Source of the DNA: Maledivibacter sp.
GTDB lineage: Bacteria > Bacillota > Clostridia > Peptostreptococcales > Caminicellaceae
Assembly: GCA_025210375.1 (NCBI GenBank)
Contig: JAOASB010000034.1
Span: forward strand, 83,629-147,628
Length of the DNA: 64,000 nucleotides
Direction of reading: 5' to 3'
Both the position numbers and the translations under genes were made by a program. Below are positions 10,279-19,269 of this stretch, in pieces. The notes beneath the pieces are model-generated. The model was not told where the DNA came from. It was given only the letters and a program-made list of their open reading frames with translations, and ran no database searches. Each line of letters begins with the position of its first letter. Position 1 is the first letter of the stretch.

Positions 10279-10571
10279 GAGCAGTTGTAAGTTAAAAGTT
10301 CTAAGCTTCCGGTTCATTCCTTTGAGATTTTTTAGAATGGTCAATATTATTTTGCCCTTTTTCAGATAAAATATAAAAGAAAGCAAGTCATCTTTACCTA
10401 TATAGAATTTCTAATAATTTTATATAATTTTGTTTACATAAAAAAACTATAGTAAACAAATTACTATAGTTTTTTGAAAACTAGCTCTGATTTTTAAAAT
10501 TGTTTTCTATCATGTTTTTTATTGCTTGACTTAAGTGAATGCCCCTAATCTTAGAACTTTGAACTTAGAAC
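10279..10571. repeat. Region with two family C repeat ends
   Basis: This gene-free stretch has AAAGTTCTAAGCTTCCGGTTCATTCC near 10290 and its inverse, CTTAGAACTTTGAACTTAG, near 10550. The two ends resemble the inverted repeats at 18026-18169 and 22086-22228. A terminator hairpin (10441-10475) lies between them. No gene is visible here. Confidence 0.5.
10441..10475. terminator. Bidirectional-looking hairpin between mtnN and the DUF5665 gene
   Basis: A 15-bp stem (AAAAAACTATAGTAA / TTACTATAGTTTTTT) around a five-base loop has A- and T-tracts on both sides, so it could terminate in either direction. Confidence 0.75.
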
Positions 10572-10596
10572 AAAAATGCGTCATAGACGCATTTTT
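10572..10596 (-). terminator. Terminator overlapping the mtnN stop
   Basis: The stem AAAAATGCGTC / GACGCATTTTT with a three-base loop directly overlaps the end of mtnN and ends in a T-run on the minus strand. Confidence 0.85.
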
Positions 10597-11293
10597 AAAT
10601 ATGTTCAATAATATTTTTTACTATATTACTTGAATTTTTGGCTGCTTCAAGTACAAACTCATTAAAGTTAGTATGTGCTGTTCCATCGGCTTTATCGGAT
10701 ATGGCCCTTATTATAACAAAGGGAATGTTATTTAAATAGCTTGTATGTCCTATTGCAGCACCTTCCATTTCCGTACAGTAGCCTTTGAAGCTATTCCATA
10801 AAAATTCTTTCTTATCTGAAGAAGCTACAAATATATCCCCGGATAAAATTCTACCTATCATTGTTTTATGCTTTATAGTTTCACTCCTACTTGCCTCATA
10901 GGTAATATCAATAAGCTCTTTGCTAGCATCAAATATATATGTATCCATCCTAGGAATCTCACCTAATTTATATCCAAAACCCGTAGCATCAAAGTCATGT
11001 TCAATGACATCTGAAGATATAACTATATCTCCCACATCTAAATCTTCATGGACTGCACCTGCCACCCCTGTATTTATTATATGGCTTACTTTATAATTGC
11101 TGGCTAAAATTTGTGTGCATACAGCTGCATTAACCTTTCCAATGCCTGATCGCACTAGTACAACCTCTTTATTTTTCAACTTACCAACATAAAAATTCAT
11201 ACCTGCGATATTATTATTTTCCTTAATCTCCATAAGTTCTTTTAATATCTCAATTTCTTCATCCATAGCTCCAATTATACCTATTCTAGCCAT
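10595..11293 (-). CDS. mtnN: 5'-methylthioadenosine / S-adenosylhomocysteine nucleosidase
   Basis: This 232-residue enzyme cleaves the glycosidic bond of methylthioadenosine and S-adenosylhomocysteine, recycling products of SAM chemistry. It has GIIGAMDEEI at the N-terminus, the NTGVAGA motif, the EMEGAAIGH substrate loop and the catalytic Asp in ISDKAD. AAGGAGGG precedes the ATG. It follows divIVA by about 30 bases. Removal of these products, and possibly of 5'-deoxyadenosine, would help a strain with several radical-SAM enzymes; that last point is inference. Confidence 0.95.
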   Translation of the reverse strand: MARIGIIGAMDEEIEILKELMEIKENNNIAGMNFYVGKLKNKEVVLVRSGIGKVNAAVCTQILASNYKVSHIINTGVAGAVHEDLDVGDIVISSDVIEHDFDATGFGYKLGEIPRMDTYIFDASKELIDITYEASRSETIKHKTMIGRILSGDIFVASSDKKEFLWNSFKGYCTEMEGAAIGHTSYLNNIPFVIIRAISDKADGTAHTNFNEFVLEAAKNSSNIVKNIIEHI

Positions 11294-11323
11294 AAAAGCC
11301 CTCCTTAATCAAACCCATATTAT

Positions 11324-11779
11324 CTACATCTTATTATTCATAAAAGAGTTGTTAACCAAATCCAGTTGAGATTCAAGTAAAGTTTTAAACCTAGTCTTAA
11401 ATATTTGAAATTCTTTTTTTGATTCTTCATATTCCTTTCTTATATCCATTACTTCATTATTTGCACCATCAATAATTTTTCTACCTCTGTCTTCAGCTTC
11501 TTTAATGATCAATTCAGCTTTTTTACTTGCATTAATAGCTACTTCTTCCGCTGTACTTTGAGCTACTACTAATGTATCCTTCAAGGTCTTTTCTAAGCTA
11601 TTATACTTTTCTATCTGTTCTTCCAACAGCCTAATTCTTTCTTTCATTTCTGCATTTTCATTATATACTTTTTCATAACTGTCAATAACATTATCTAAGA
11701 ATTCGTCTACTTCTACTTCCTTATATCCTCTTAATCCCTTGGTAAACTCTTTATTTTGTATATCTAATGGCGTTATCAT
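11324..11779 (-). CDS. divIVA: DivIVA domain cell-division/polarity protein
   Basis: A 151-residue DivIVA-type coiled-coil protein that marks curved membrane at septa and poles. The N-terminal MITPLDIQNKEFTKGLRGY is the membrane-binding DivIVA signature, followed by a heptad-rich coiled coil through most of the protein. GGGGGG precedes the ATG. It is the last gene of the ylm cluster (yggS, sepF, yggT, ylmH, divIVA), which in Firmicutes follows ftsZ; ftsZ itself is not in this window. Confidence 0.93.
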   Translation of the reverse strand: MITPLDIQNKEFTKGLRGYKEVEVDEFLDNVIDSYEKVYNENAEMKERIRLLEEQIEKYNSLEKTLKDTLVVAQSTAEEVAINASKKAELIIKEAEDRGRKIIDGANNEVMDIRKEYEESKKEFQIFKTRFKTLLESQLDLVNNSFMNNKM

Positions 11780-11814
11780 ATTATTCCCCCCATTATATAG
11801 TTTTACTTTAGCTT

Positions 11815-12606
11815 TTACATGAATTTTTTAATGGATATTTTATATCTATCTTTTTTTGTTTTTCCTAAAACTTTATCTAGAATTATTCTTCCTTTTCCTC
11901 TATATGATATCAAGTCACCCTCTTTAACGTTATATGAAGGTGAAACAACTGGTAAAAAGTTAACCTTTAGCTTTTCCTTCTTTATATCTGTCAAGGTTTT
12001 AGATCTAGATATTTTAAACCCCGCAGAAGAAACAGAATCTAATCTTAGGGATTTAACTGTATCAGTTATTGTCATGAAACTATTTTCCTTAGGCACAATG
12101 CCTTGTATTTCATCAATACTAGTATCTACTTTATATCTACCAATTTGATTCATATTCATCTGAACATAGCTAGCAATTTCCTCTGATACTATTATTTGTA
12201 TATTATTATCATTAATTATAATATCTCCTATTTTTTCTCTTTTTAATCCTAAACCTAATACAGACCCTAGCACTTGTCTATGATCAAAGCTGCTTCCTTT
12301 AGGAATTTTATCAATTCTAATAACCTTCATAGGGGTATAATCTTCTAATTCATAATGATAATCTGGATACAAAATTATAATTTTTCTCTCAGCATCTTCA
12401 TAACCGCCAGTAATCTTAAAATTTACATAGCCAAATTCCGTTCTTAAAATTTCATTGCATATAGATGCTAAATAGGGATCTAAGAAATCCGTGTATTTAA
12501 ATATATTCTTTTTTACAGATATTTCAATTTTATCAAGAGCTTTAAAAAGTTCAATTTCATACTTATCATTTAGGGAATATCTAGCCACAATATCTTTTCT
12601 GTCCAA
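11815..12606 (-). CDS. ylmH: YlmH-type S4 domain RNA-binding protein
   Basis: A 263-residue member of the YlmH family. The N-terminal two thirds form the YlmH-specific domain (DPYLASICNEILRTEFGYVNFKI), and an S4 RNA-binding domain occupies about residues 185-250 (RLDSVSSAGFKISRSK ... EGDLISYRGKGRIIL). Bacillus YlmH has been linked to ribosome-associated quality control in parallel with RqcH, whose gene is at 5682 here. Position between yggT and divIVA is standard. Confidence 0.9.
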   Translation of the reverse strand: MDRKDIVARYSLNDKYEIELFKALDKIEISVKKNIFKYTDFLDPYLASICNEILRTEFGYVNFKITGGYEDAERKIIILYPDYHYELEDYTPMKVIRIDKIPKGSSFDHRQVLGSVLGLGLKREKIGDIIINDNNIQIIVSEEIASYVQMNMNQIGRYKVDTSIDEIQGIVPKENSFMTITDTVKSLRLDSVSSAGFKISRSKTLTDIKKEKLKVNFLPVVSPSYNVKEGDLISYRGKGRIILDKVLGKTKKDRYKISIKKFM

Positions 12607-12619
12607 AAAATCACACTTT

Positions 12620-12880
12620 CTATAGTAGTCCTCTAATCAAATTTCCTAGAATGTCCAATGTTATAATAGCTAATATTGGAGAAAAATCAATCATTCCCCT
12701 AAAACCTATCTTTTCTTGAAGCATTCTAAAGGGTGCCAAAATTGGTTCCGTTATCTGATATAAAAAATTATATATTGGATTTGAGTAATCTCTACTAAAC
12801 CAAGAAAATAACGCCCTAGCAATAATAAGGAAATTTAATACCCTTATAAAATAACTGATTGCCTCACTCAATCTCCACAT
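12620..12880 (-). CDS. YggT family membrane protein
   Basis: An 86-residue integral membrane protein of the YggT/YlmG family with two hydrophobic segments (about 8-28 and 60-80) and the family loop PIYNFLYQITEPILAPFRM. The ATG at 12880 is chosen over a TTG at 12895 because GGAAGG is correctly spaced before it. The family is linked to division and membrane or osmotic functions, but no biochemical role is settled. It lies between sepF and ylmH. Confidence 0.9.
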   Translation of the reverse strand: MWRLSEAISYFIRVLNFLIIARALFSWFSRDYSNPIYNFLYQITEPILAPFRMLQEKIGFRGMIDFSPILAIITLDILGNLIRGLL

Positions 12881-12906
12881 CTTATCACCTTCCAATTCTA
12901 CTTATT

Positions 12907-13347
12907 CTATTTATTCCATGGAAAAATACCTTTATTACTAAGTTCCTCTCTAAAATTACCTGAAACATCTATATTGTTTGGAGCCAATATAAATATACCC
13001 TTTGAAACTTTCTGAATCTGACCATCTAACGCATAAATAGCACCATTTAAAAAATCAAATATCTTTTTAGCCAATTCTTGATCTAATTTTTCCAGATTAA
13101 TTATTACAGGCTTTCGATTTTTTAAGTTATCCACAATATCCGGAGCTTCTTCAAAATCTATGGGTTCATAGATTACTACCTTCATTTGCTGGCTTGTATG
13201 TATACTAACTATTTTTTGTTTAACTGGTTGACTTGCACTAATTGCACTATGTACCGGTTCTTGTATATCATCATCTGCCATCTCTTCTTCATCATATTCA
13301 TCTAATCCCATAAAGAACTTTACTTTATCGAAAAATTTCCCTGACAT
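12907..13347 (-). CDS. sepF: SepF cell-division protein
   Basis: A 146-residue SepF, which tethers FtsZ to the membrane and bundles its filaments. It has the N-terminal amphipathic helix (MSGKFFDKVKFFMGL), an acidic linker and the C-terminal SepF fold (KVVIYEPIDFEEAPDIVDN, KPVIINLEKLDQELAKKIFDFLNGA). The frame extends to 13422, but AAGGAGGGG directly before the ATG at 13347 and the family N-terminus fix the start. Confidence 0.95.
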   Translation of the reverse strand: MSGKFFDKVKFFMGLDEYDEEEMADDDIQEPVHSAISASQPVKQKIVSIHTSQQMKVVIYEPIDFEEAPDIVDNLKNRKPVIINLEKLDQELAKKIFDFLNGAIYALDGQIQKVSKGIFILAPNNIDVSGNFREELSNKGIFPWNK

Positions 13348-13448
13348 ATTGCCCCTCCTTATATTTTGATTTGCAAATTTATTTGTTTTGGAAACCTTCT
13401 TTCTATTTATTTGTGAAGGCAAACCCTAATTGCTAAGTAAAACCTTAA

Positions 13449-14150
13449 CTATTTTCTAGTATAATCTCTTTCACCAAATATGCCTGTCCCAACTCTAACC
13501 ATATTTGAGCCTTCTTCTATTGCCACAACATAGTCATTAGTCATCCCCATAGATAAATAATTCATATTAATATTATCATATTCCGAATTTTTTAGACTAT
13601 CAAAGGTTTCTTTCATTTTTCTAAAATATGGTCTAACCTCTTCAGTATTACTAGCATATGGTACAATGGACATCAGCCCTTGAACCCTTATATTCTCAAA
13701 CGATGCCATTGCCCTAATAAACTCATTTATTTCGTTACATTTTATTCCAAACTTTGCATCATCATTGGCCACATTAACTTGAATCAACACATCCATAATT
13801 CTATCAATATTCTTTGCTCTTTTATCAAGCTCCTGGGCTAAACGTAAACTATCCAACGAATGTATTAAATGGACTTTATCTATAATATACTTCACTTTAT
13901 TTGTTTGAAGGTGTCCTATAAGATGCCACTGGGGATCACGGTCTATTTTTTCATATTTTTCCATTATCTCTTGCACCTTATTCTCCCCTATTGCATCTAT
14001 ACCGGTTTTTAATGCTTCATTAATTCTTTCAGCATCTATGGTTTTAGTCACCGCTATAAGCTTTACTTCATTAGGATTTCTATTAGACTTTTCACATGCC
14101 TGCTTTATATTATCTAGAACATGATTAATGTTATTGTCAATCACTTCCAT
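13449..14150 (-). CDS. YggS family PLP homeostasis protein
   Basis: This 233-residue PLP-binding protein belongs to the YggS/YlmE/PROSC family, which maintains pyridoxal phosphate balance. The cofactor lysine lies in LIAVTKTIDAE, and the family motifs WHLIGHLQTNK, VNVANDDAKFGI and LSMGMTNDYVVAI are all present. GTG codons upstream are possible, but the ATG at 14150 sits six bases after AGGAGG. It starts the ylm cluster after the HlyD-like gene. Confidence 0.93.
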   Translation of the reverse strand: MEVIDNNINHVLDNIKQACEKSNRNPNEVKLIAVTKTIDAERINEALKTGIDAIGENKVQEIMEKYEKIDRDPQWHLIGHLQTNKVKYIIDKVHLIHSLDSLRLAQELDKRAKNIDRIMDVLIQVNVANDDAKFGIKCNEINEFIRAMASFENIRVQGLMSIVPYASNTEEVRPYFRKMKETFDSLKNSEYDNINMNYLSMGMTNDYVVAIEEGSNMVRVGTGIFGERDYTRK

Positions 14151-14165
14151 TTTCACCCTCCTTAT

Positions 14166-15410
14166 TTAATATATAATATCTCCTTCTTTATATTTTTTTC
14201 CATATCGTAAGATTTCATCATATAATTTTACAGTATAAATACGTTTTGATGATTCTCCATCTTTGACATCAAAAAAACTATTTCTAATTATTGCATAATC
14301 ATCATTGTAGCCTAAAACTTTAATTGGCTTAAATACAGCTTTTCTATTTACATTGAGTACATATACTCCCATCTGATCTTCTTTTTCTATTATAGAATCT
14401 TTGCAAATTTTTAATCCTTCATACTGTTCTTTTACTATGTTCAAATTTGCCTTCCTTATTTTATTAAAACCACTTACATATTGATTTGTCTTTACTATTA
14501 TAAAGCTTTTTGTTTCATCATGCAGCTTATCGATTATCTTTCCCTTAATTCTTGCATCTAAAATATCTATAGATATTTGCCTACCTAATTTAAAAGTATC
14601 GGCATCATCAAAGTCTGTAATAATAACCGTATACCAAGCAGTATTATCAGTTATTTTAAATATCTTTTGATTGTATATTACTTTCTCATACTTTAGCTTA
14701 TCTGAAGTATCATCCATTGATTGTATGATTTTATATTCCAATTTCCCTAAGTTATGGGGAGTAAGTATTTCCTCATATCCATCAATATAGTAACTAATAA
14801 TTCCTGATTCTGGACTGTTTATTTCCAATATAGAATTCTTGATCTTGTTCTCTAATTTACTTTTTTCTCCCTGAAGCTTTTCTAAATTTGCTCCTGAAAA
14901 GCTTTTATCTCCGCTAATTCTTCTTTTTTTATTGATTTTGTTTTCCAAACTACTTCTGAGCCCGTTAACTTTTACAAAATCACCTTGTATTCTAGCATTT
15001 CTTATATCATTTATAAGTATATCTATCTCATCATCCAGCTTATCAACATCTACTTCAAACAAAGTATTTTTACTATCTTCTATATCATCAATTCTACTAC
15101 TTAGTTCTTTAATTTTTTCCCTATCCTTATCATTTACATCGGAGGTGTATATTTCACATATTTTATAATATTTTTCTACCTTTTCTCCCTCTTCAGCATA
15201 ATATTTTATATTTCCCTCACTTGTGGATTTTACTATTTTTTCATCTCTTACAATTAAACACTCATATTCTTTTTGTGTACTAAGCTCACCAAACTTTACA
15301 ATTTCAGTGCTAGGCGACTTAAGTATAACTCCAAATATAAGTTTATAGGCAAAATATAAAAGAACCATGGAAAAAAACACAAAACGATATAATTTAAATT
15401 GTTTTTTCAT
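14166..15410 (-). CDS. HlyD-like membrane-anchored protein of the ylm cluster
   Basis: A 414-residue protein with one N-terminal membrane anchor (VFFSMVLLYFAYKLIFGVI, about residues 11-29). Then come a lipoyl/HlyD-like barrel segment (GNIKYYAEEGEKVEKYYKI), a coiled-coil hairpin (about 95-185) and C-terminal beta-rich domains. That layout resembles periplasmic adaptor proteins of the HlyD family. Genes of this type recur next to sepF/yggS in Clostridia, so a division or envelope role is more likely than export, as no transporter is adjacent. Function is inferred from architecture and context only. Confidence 0.72.
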   Translation of the reverse strand: MKKQFKLYRFVFFSMVLLYFAYKLIFGVILKSPSTEIVKFGELSTQKEYECLIVRDEKIVKSTSEGNIKYYAEEGEKVEKYYKICEIYTSDVNDKDREKIKELSSRIDDIEDSKNTLFEVDVDKLDDEIDILINDIRNARIQGDFVKVNGLRSSLENKINKKRRISGDKSFSGANLEKLQGEKSKLENKIKNSILEINSPESGIISYYIDGYEEILTPHNLGKLEYKIIQSMDDTSDKLKYEKVIYNQKIFKITDNTAWYTVIITDFDDADTFKLGRQISIDILDARIKGKIIDKLHDETKSFIIVKTNQYVSGFNKIRKANLNIVKEQYEGLKICKDSIIEKEDQMGVYVLNVNRKAVFKPIKVLGYNDDYAIIRNSFFDVKDGESSKRIYTVKLYDEILRYGKKYKEGDIIY

Positions 15411-15568
15411 TCTATCACCTATTGATAATGAATTCTTAAGGATAAATATATGGTTTCAATCTCCATATAATCACCTTTGATTATTAATTCTTCATTTATA
15501 CTATTTTTCCTCTAGATAATTATAATTTTTGTATAGTAATTTAGTCCCGATATGTTGTAAAATGTCAA

Positions 15569-15598
15569 AAAATGATAAAGACTACTTAAATGTAGTCT
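15569..15598 (-). terminator. Terminator after the 125-residue membrane protein
   Basis: The stem AGACTAC / GTAGTCT around a six-base loop overlaps the stop codon at 15597 and continues on the minus strand into TTTATCATTTTTT. Confidence 0.8.
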
Positions 15599-15974
15599 AA
15601 AATATCCTGCCATATCTACTTAGTATTCTTAATTTTTTTATTTTACTTACCTTAAGCTCAATGACTTTATCTTCTAATGTAAGAATACAAAGAATATTTT
15701 CCTTTGTTTTAGCTCCCAAAACCGTTCCTTTAATAGAATTGTTATTTTTTAAATATATCTTTATTTGGTCTCCAATAGATAGATTTAAATTGCCAAGCTT
15801 AAATATTTTCAGATCCAACTCATCTAAAAAACTCTGAGAGATTTTATCACTTTGAAAAATGATCTCGTTATTAATCAAATCCTTTTTTTCCTTTAATACA
15901 GATAATAAATATCCAAATATGGATACAATGAATAGTACAATAGAAACTTGTAATAACTGGTCTATATAATACAT
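15597..15974 (-). CDS. Unrecognised small membrane-anchored protein
   Basis: A 125-residue protein I do not recognise. It has one N-terminal hydrophobic segment (LLQVSIVLFIVSIFGYLLSVL, about 7-27) and a cytoplasmic part rich in beta-type residues, with a barrel-like pattern in the second half (GDQIKIYLKNNNSIKGTVLGA, LTLEDKVIELKVSKIKKL). It has its own terminator and is separated from the HlyD-like gene by about 185 bases. Codon use matches the neighbours. An envelope or sporulation role is possible from context but is not shown. Confidence 0.6.
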   Translation of the reverse strand: MYYIDQLLQVSIVLFIVSIFGYLLSVLKEKKDLINNEIIFQSDKISQSFLDELDLKIFKLGNLNLSIGDQIKIYLKNNNSIKGTVLGAKTKENILCILTLEDKVIELKVSKIKKLRILSRYGRIF

Positions 15975-16114
15975 ATCATCACCTTTTTTATAACAAAGAT
16001 GTACTTTGTTAGTTTAAAATTTACTTGTGGGGTCGGTTTGCTTAAGCTTGGATTAAACTTTACTACTATTCTCTTAAGTACTATATCTTTTCATTATATT
16101 TATTTAATTAGTAA

Positions 16115-16148
16115 GAATAAAAAGAAAAACCTATGGCCTATGCCATAG
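16115..16148 (-). terminator. Terminator of the tRNA-Pro gene
   Basis: The stem CTATGG / CCATAG with a six-base loop lies just after the tRNA 3' end and runs into TTTTTCTTTTT on the minus strand. Confidence 0.85.
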
Positions 16149-16153
16149 TATAT

Positions 16154-16230
16154 TGGTCTGGGTGAGAGGATTCGAACCTCCGACCACCAGAACCCCATTC
16201 TGGTGCGCTACCAAACTGCGCTACACCCAG
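16154..16230 (-). tRNA. tRNA-Pro (anticodon GGG)
   Basis: A complete 77-base cloverleaf with encoded CCA. The acceptor stem is CTGGGTG / CACCCAG, the D arm GCGCAGTTTGGTAGCGC, the anticodon stem CCAGA / TCTGG with loop ATGGGGT, and the T arm contains GGTTCGAATCC. The loop puts GGG at positions 34-36, so it reads CCC and CCU. It is a single-gene transcript with its own terminator. Confidence 0.96.
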
Positions 16231-16403
16231 ATAATATCTTACATATATATTATACATAAATAAAAATATATATCAAGTACATATTTTACTTTTTTCACAA
16301 TTATCTATATCTTTTAGTCCTTCCTCACTCTTTAGATTAATCCATATCTATACACTAATATAGAGGGATTTATATCCCCCCATATCATTATATTTATTGT
16401 TTG

Positions 16404-17888
16404 TTAAATGATAATACATATTAGATTTCTACTACCTTCATCTATGATCTTTTGAAGTGTTTTTTGAAGCTTGAATCTAACATCATCGGGCATCATAAAT
16501 AGCTTACTTTGAAGCTGTTCCTTCACTAGATCATGTAAAGATTTCCCGAACATGTTTGTTTCCCATATCTGCTTAGGATCAGTTTCAAATTCCTTCATCA
16601 TGTAATTGAGTAAATCTTCACTTTGCTTCTCTGTTCCTACAAGTGGTGATACTTCAGTGGTAATATCTGCTCTAATCATATGTAAGGATGGAGCATTGGC
16701 CCTTAGTTTCACTCCAAATCTACTTCCCTGCTTAAATATCTCTGGCTCATCAAGCTGCATTTCATCTAAGCCCGGTGGCACAACGCCATATCCAAGGGTT
16801 TTGGCACTATTGATTGCTTCTTCGACTCTATCATATTCCTTTTTAGCCTTGGAGAAGGATTTCATTAGACTTAGAAGCTGATGGTCACCTTCAATCTTAT
16901 ATCCTGTAAGTTCTTGTAATATCTCATAAAATAAGCCTTCCTTGGTGTGCATTTTTACGTTTGCTATACCTTTGCCTAGATCGATGTTACTTATTTCTGC
17001 ACCGGTTAAAACTTCTACATTCTCGCCTTCAAACTGGTATGTTAGATTGTCAATATCCTTAATTTTTTCTGTGTTATCAAGGGCTGACTTTATGGTGTAT
17101 AATATTTGATTCTTCAGCCAATGATTTGGATCTAGACCCTCTATCCATTTAGGTAAATTGATGGATATTTCTCTTACTGGGAACTCAAATAGAATTTTCT
17201 GTAATACAGTATTTATATCTTCTATTTCCATCCTTGCACAATTTAATGGTATCACAGGAACATTATGTTTTTCTTCTAACTCAGCCTTTAGCTTTACTGC
17301 TTCATTGGAACTTGGATCTATGGAATTAAGCAGTATCACAAATGGTTTTTTAAGTTCCTTCAGTTCCTTTACTACCCTTTCTTCAGACTCTATATAATTA
17401 TCCCTGTCAATATCTGTTATAGAACCGTCGGTGGTCACCATTAATCCAATTGTTGAATGATCAGTTATAACCTTCTTAGTCCCTATTTCTGCGGCTTCCT
17501 CAAATGGTATTTCATTTTCAAACCATGGAGTCATTACCATCCTAGGCAGACCTTCCTCTTGATGGCCTAAAGCACCCTTAACTAGATAACCAACACAATC
17601 AATCATTCTTACTTTAAATTTTGCATTATCCTTTAATAATATCTCTATAGCTTCATTTGGCACAAATTTAGGCTCCGTTGTCATAATAGTTTTTCCAGTT
17701 CCGCTTTGTGGTAATTCATCCTTAGTTCTTTCTTTTCTATATACATTTTCTATGTTGGGTATAACAAGTAAGTCCATAAACCTCTTTATGAATGTTGATT
17801 TTCCAGTTCTTACAGGTCCTACTACTCCTATGTATATGTCTCCCTGGGTTCTTTCCGATATATCTTTATATATGTCGAACCGTTCCAT
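16404..17888 (-). CDS. spoIVA: Stage IV sporulation protein A (spore coat morphogenetic ATPase)
   Basis: A 494-residue SpoIVA, the ATP-hydrolysing protein that polymerises on the forespore surface as the base layer of the coat. The Walker A motif GPVRTGKST is near residue 24, and the N-terminus ERFDIYKDISERTQGDIYIG and the LPQSGTGKTIMTTEPKF block are diagnostic. The C-terminal domain (FMMPDDVRFKLQKTLQKIIDEG) is complete. AAGGAGGG precedes the ATG. It is normally expressed under sigma-E, whose gene is at 48.9 kb. The gene is monocistronic here. Confidence 0.97.
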   Translation of the reverse strand: MERFDIYKDISERTQGDIYIGVVGPVRTGKSTFIKRFMDLLVIPNIENVYRKERTKDELPQSGTGKTIMTTEPKFVPNEAIEILLKDNAKFKVRMIDCVGYLVKGALGHQEEGLPRMVMTPWFENEIPFEEAAEIGTKKVITDHSTIGLMVTTDGSITDIDRDNYIESEERVVKELKELKKPFVILLNSIDPSSNEAVKLKAELEEKHNVPVIPLNCARMEIEDINTVLQKILFEFPVREISINLPKWIEGLDPNHWLKNQILYTIKSALDNTEKIKDIDNLTYQFEGENVEVLTGAEISNIDLGKGIANVKMHTKEGLFYEILQELTGYKIEGDHQLLSLMKSFSKAKKEYDRVEEAINSAKTLGYGVVPPGLDEMQLDEPEIFKQGSRFGVKLRANAPSLHMIRADITTEVSPLVGTEKQSEDLLNYMMKEFETDPKQIWETNMFGKSLHDLVKEQLQSKLFMMPDDVRFKLQKTLQKIIDEGSRNLICIII

Positions 17889-18025
17889 CGTTACCCTCCT
17901 TTATAAATAGTTTGTATACATTTCTATTTCAATTATTATTAACATTATAAATATATGTCTTTATCACTAAAATATGACTTTGATTGTACAAAAAAACACA
18001 ATGCAACTGCTTAAGTTATAAATGG

Positions 18026-18169
18026 TAAGTTCAAAGTTCTAAGTTTTGGGTCATTCTAATAGGTACAAAAAATAAAAAGATATCTATTAGGATAAATAGA
18101 TATCTTCACTATATCAACATTTTTAATTTTTTCTCCAAAGAATACTTTGAATCTTAGAACTTAGAACTA
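18026..18169. repeat. Family C inverted-repeat element with internal terminator
   Basis: The left end AAGTTCAAAGTTCTAAGTTT and right end CTTAGAACTTAGAACT are inverted copies about 110 bases apart. A GGTCATTC motif lies just inside the left end, as in the copies near 5470, 7490, 10300 and 22125. A terminator hairpin (18070-18106) is in the middle. The gap between spoIVA and gpsA (17889-18195) otherwise shows nothing. Confidence 0.55.
18070..18106 (-). terminator. Terminator after gpsA
   Basis: A stem of about 12 bp (AAGATATCTATT / AATAGATATCTT) is followed by TTTATTTTTTG on the minus strand, downstream of gpsA. Confidence 0.85.
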
Positions 18170-18195
18170 CAAATACATCTCAAAATACATTTATA

Positions 18196-19224
18196 CTACC
18201 AAGTATCTATAAAATCCTCCATGACCTCTTCTATTTCATGGGTTTTACTTCTAAGCATCAAATTGCTTACAGCTTCTTTTGCTGAGCATCCTTCATATAG
18301 AATCTTGTATATTTCATTTGTTATTGGCATTTCAATATTATACTCCTTGGATAACGCATATGCAGCCTTTGTAGTGTATACCCCTTCTACTACCATACCA
18401 ATAGATGATACAGCTTCTTCTAATGACTTACCTTGTCCAAGCTGTATTCCACACCTTCTATTTCTACTATGCATACTGGTACAAGTAACTATCAAATCTC
18501 CAATTCCTGTTAATCCCGTAAAGGTACTTACGTCTGCTCCCATTGCTTGCCCCAGTCTAGCTATCTCTCTGATACCCCTTGTCATAAGGGCAGCCTTAGC
18601 ATTGTCTCCATATCCAAGCCCATCACATATCCCTGCGCCTAATGCTATTACATTTTTAAGAGAGCCTCCTAATTCCACTCCAACTACATCTGGATTCGTA
18701 TAAACCCTCAGTCTAGGGGTTATAAATACATCTTGAACAAACTCCGCAGCAAACCTACTTTTCGAAGCTGAAACTATTGTTGTAGGTATCCCTTTACACA
18801 CTTCCTCTGCATGTGAGGGCCCTGAAAAAGCGACATAATGGTTATCTGGATAATAACTGCTAACAATTTCTGAGATTCTTAGTAGAGTACTATTTTCAAT
18901 TCCTTTAGATACATTAACAAATATTTGCTTTCCATCAACGCGTCCCTTAATTTTTTCCATTACATCCCTTATACCTTGTGATGAAACAGCTAAAACTATA
19001 ATAGAGCATTCATTTACGCAATGTACTATATCATTGTGAATATTTATATTCTCAGGAAGCTTAACATCGGGTAAATATTTTGTATTTTCTCTAGAAGTTC
19101 TTAGGCTTTCAATGTGTTCATGATTTCTCCCCCACAGATTAATATCATGACCTTTATCAGCTAGTAGAATTGATAATGCAGTTCCCCAACTGCCTGACCC
19201 TAAGACTGCTATTTTTTCTTTCAT
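18196..19224 (-). CDS. gpsA: Glycerol-3-phosphate dehydrogenase [NAD(P)+]
   Basis: This enzyme of about 342 residues reduces dihydroxyacetone phosphate to sn-glycerol-3-phosphate for phospholipid synthesis. The dinucleotide-binding GSGSWGTALS lies at the N-terminus, with FSGPSHAEEV, the catalytic-region GDNAKAALMTRG and GLTGIGDLIVTC further on. In-frame GTG and TTG codons lie upstream, but the ATG at 19224 matches the family start. It is co-directional with der and the DUF512 gene. The usual plsY between der and gpsA is absent. Confidence 0.95.
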   Translation of the reverse strand: MKEKIAVLGSGSWGTALSILLADKGHDINLWGRNHEHIESLRTSRENTKYLPDVKLPENINIHNDIVHCVNECSIIVLAVSSQGIRDVMEKIKGRVDGKQIFVNVSKGIENSTLLRISEIVSSYYPDNHYVAFSGPSHAEEVCKGIPTTIVSASKSRFAAEFVQDVFITPRLRVYTNPDVVGVELGGSLKNVIALGAGICDGLGYGDNAKAALMTRGIREIARLGQAMGADVSTFTGLTGIGDLIVTCTSMHSRNRRCGIQLGQGKSLEEAVSSIGMVVEGVYTTKAAYALSKEYNIEMPITNEIYKILYEGCSAKEAVSNLMLRSKTHEIEEVMEDFIDTW

Positions 19225-19269
19225 CCTCAAACCCACTTTCTATACAAATCTAAAACTATGGTTTTACTT

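Noticed and set aside
10258..10386. N-terminal extension of the DUF5665 gene to 10386
   Set aside because: The added 43 codons translate family C repeat DNA and lack family similarity.
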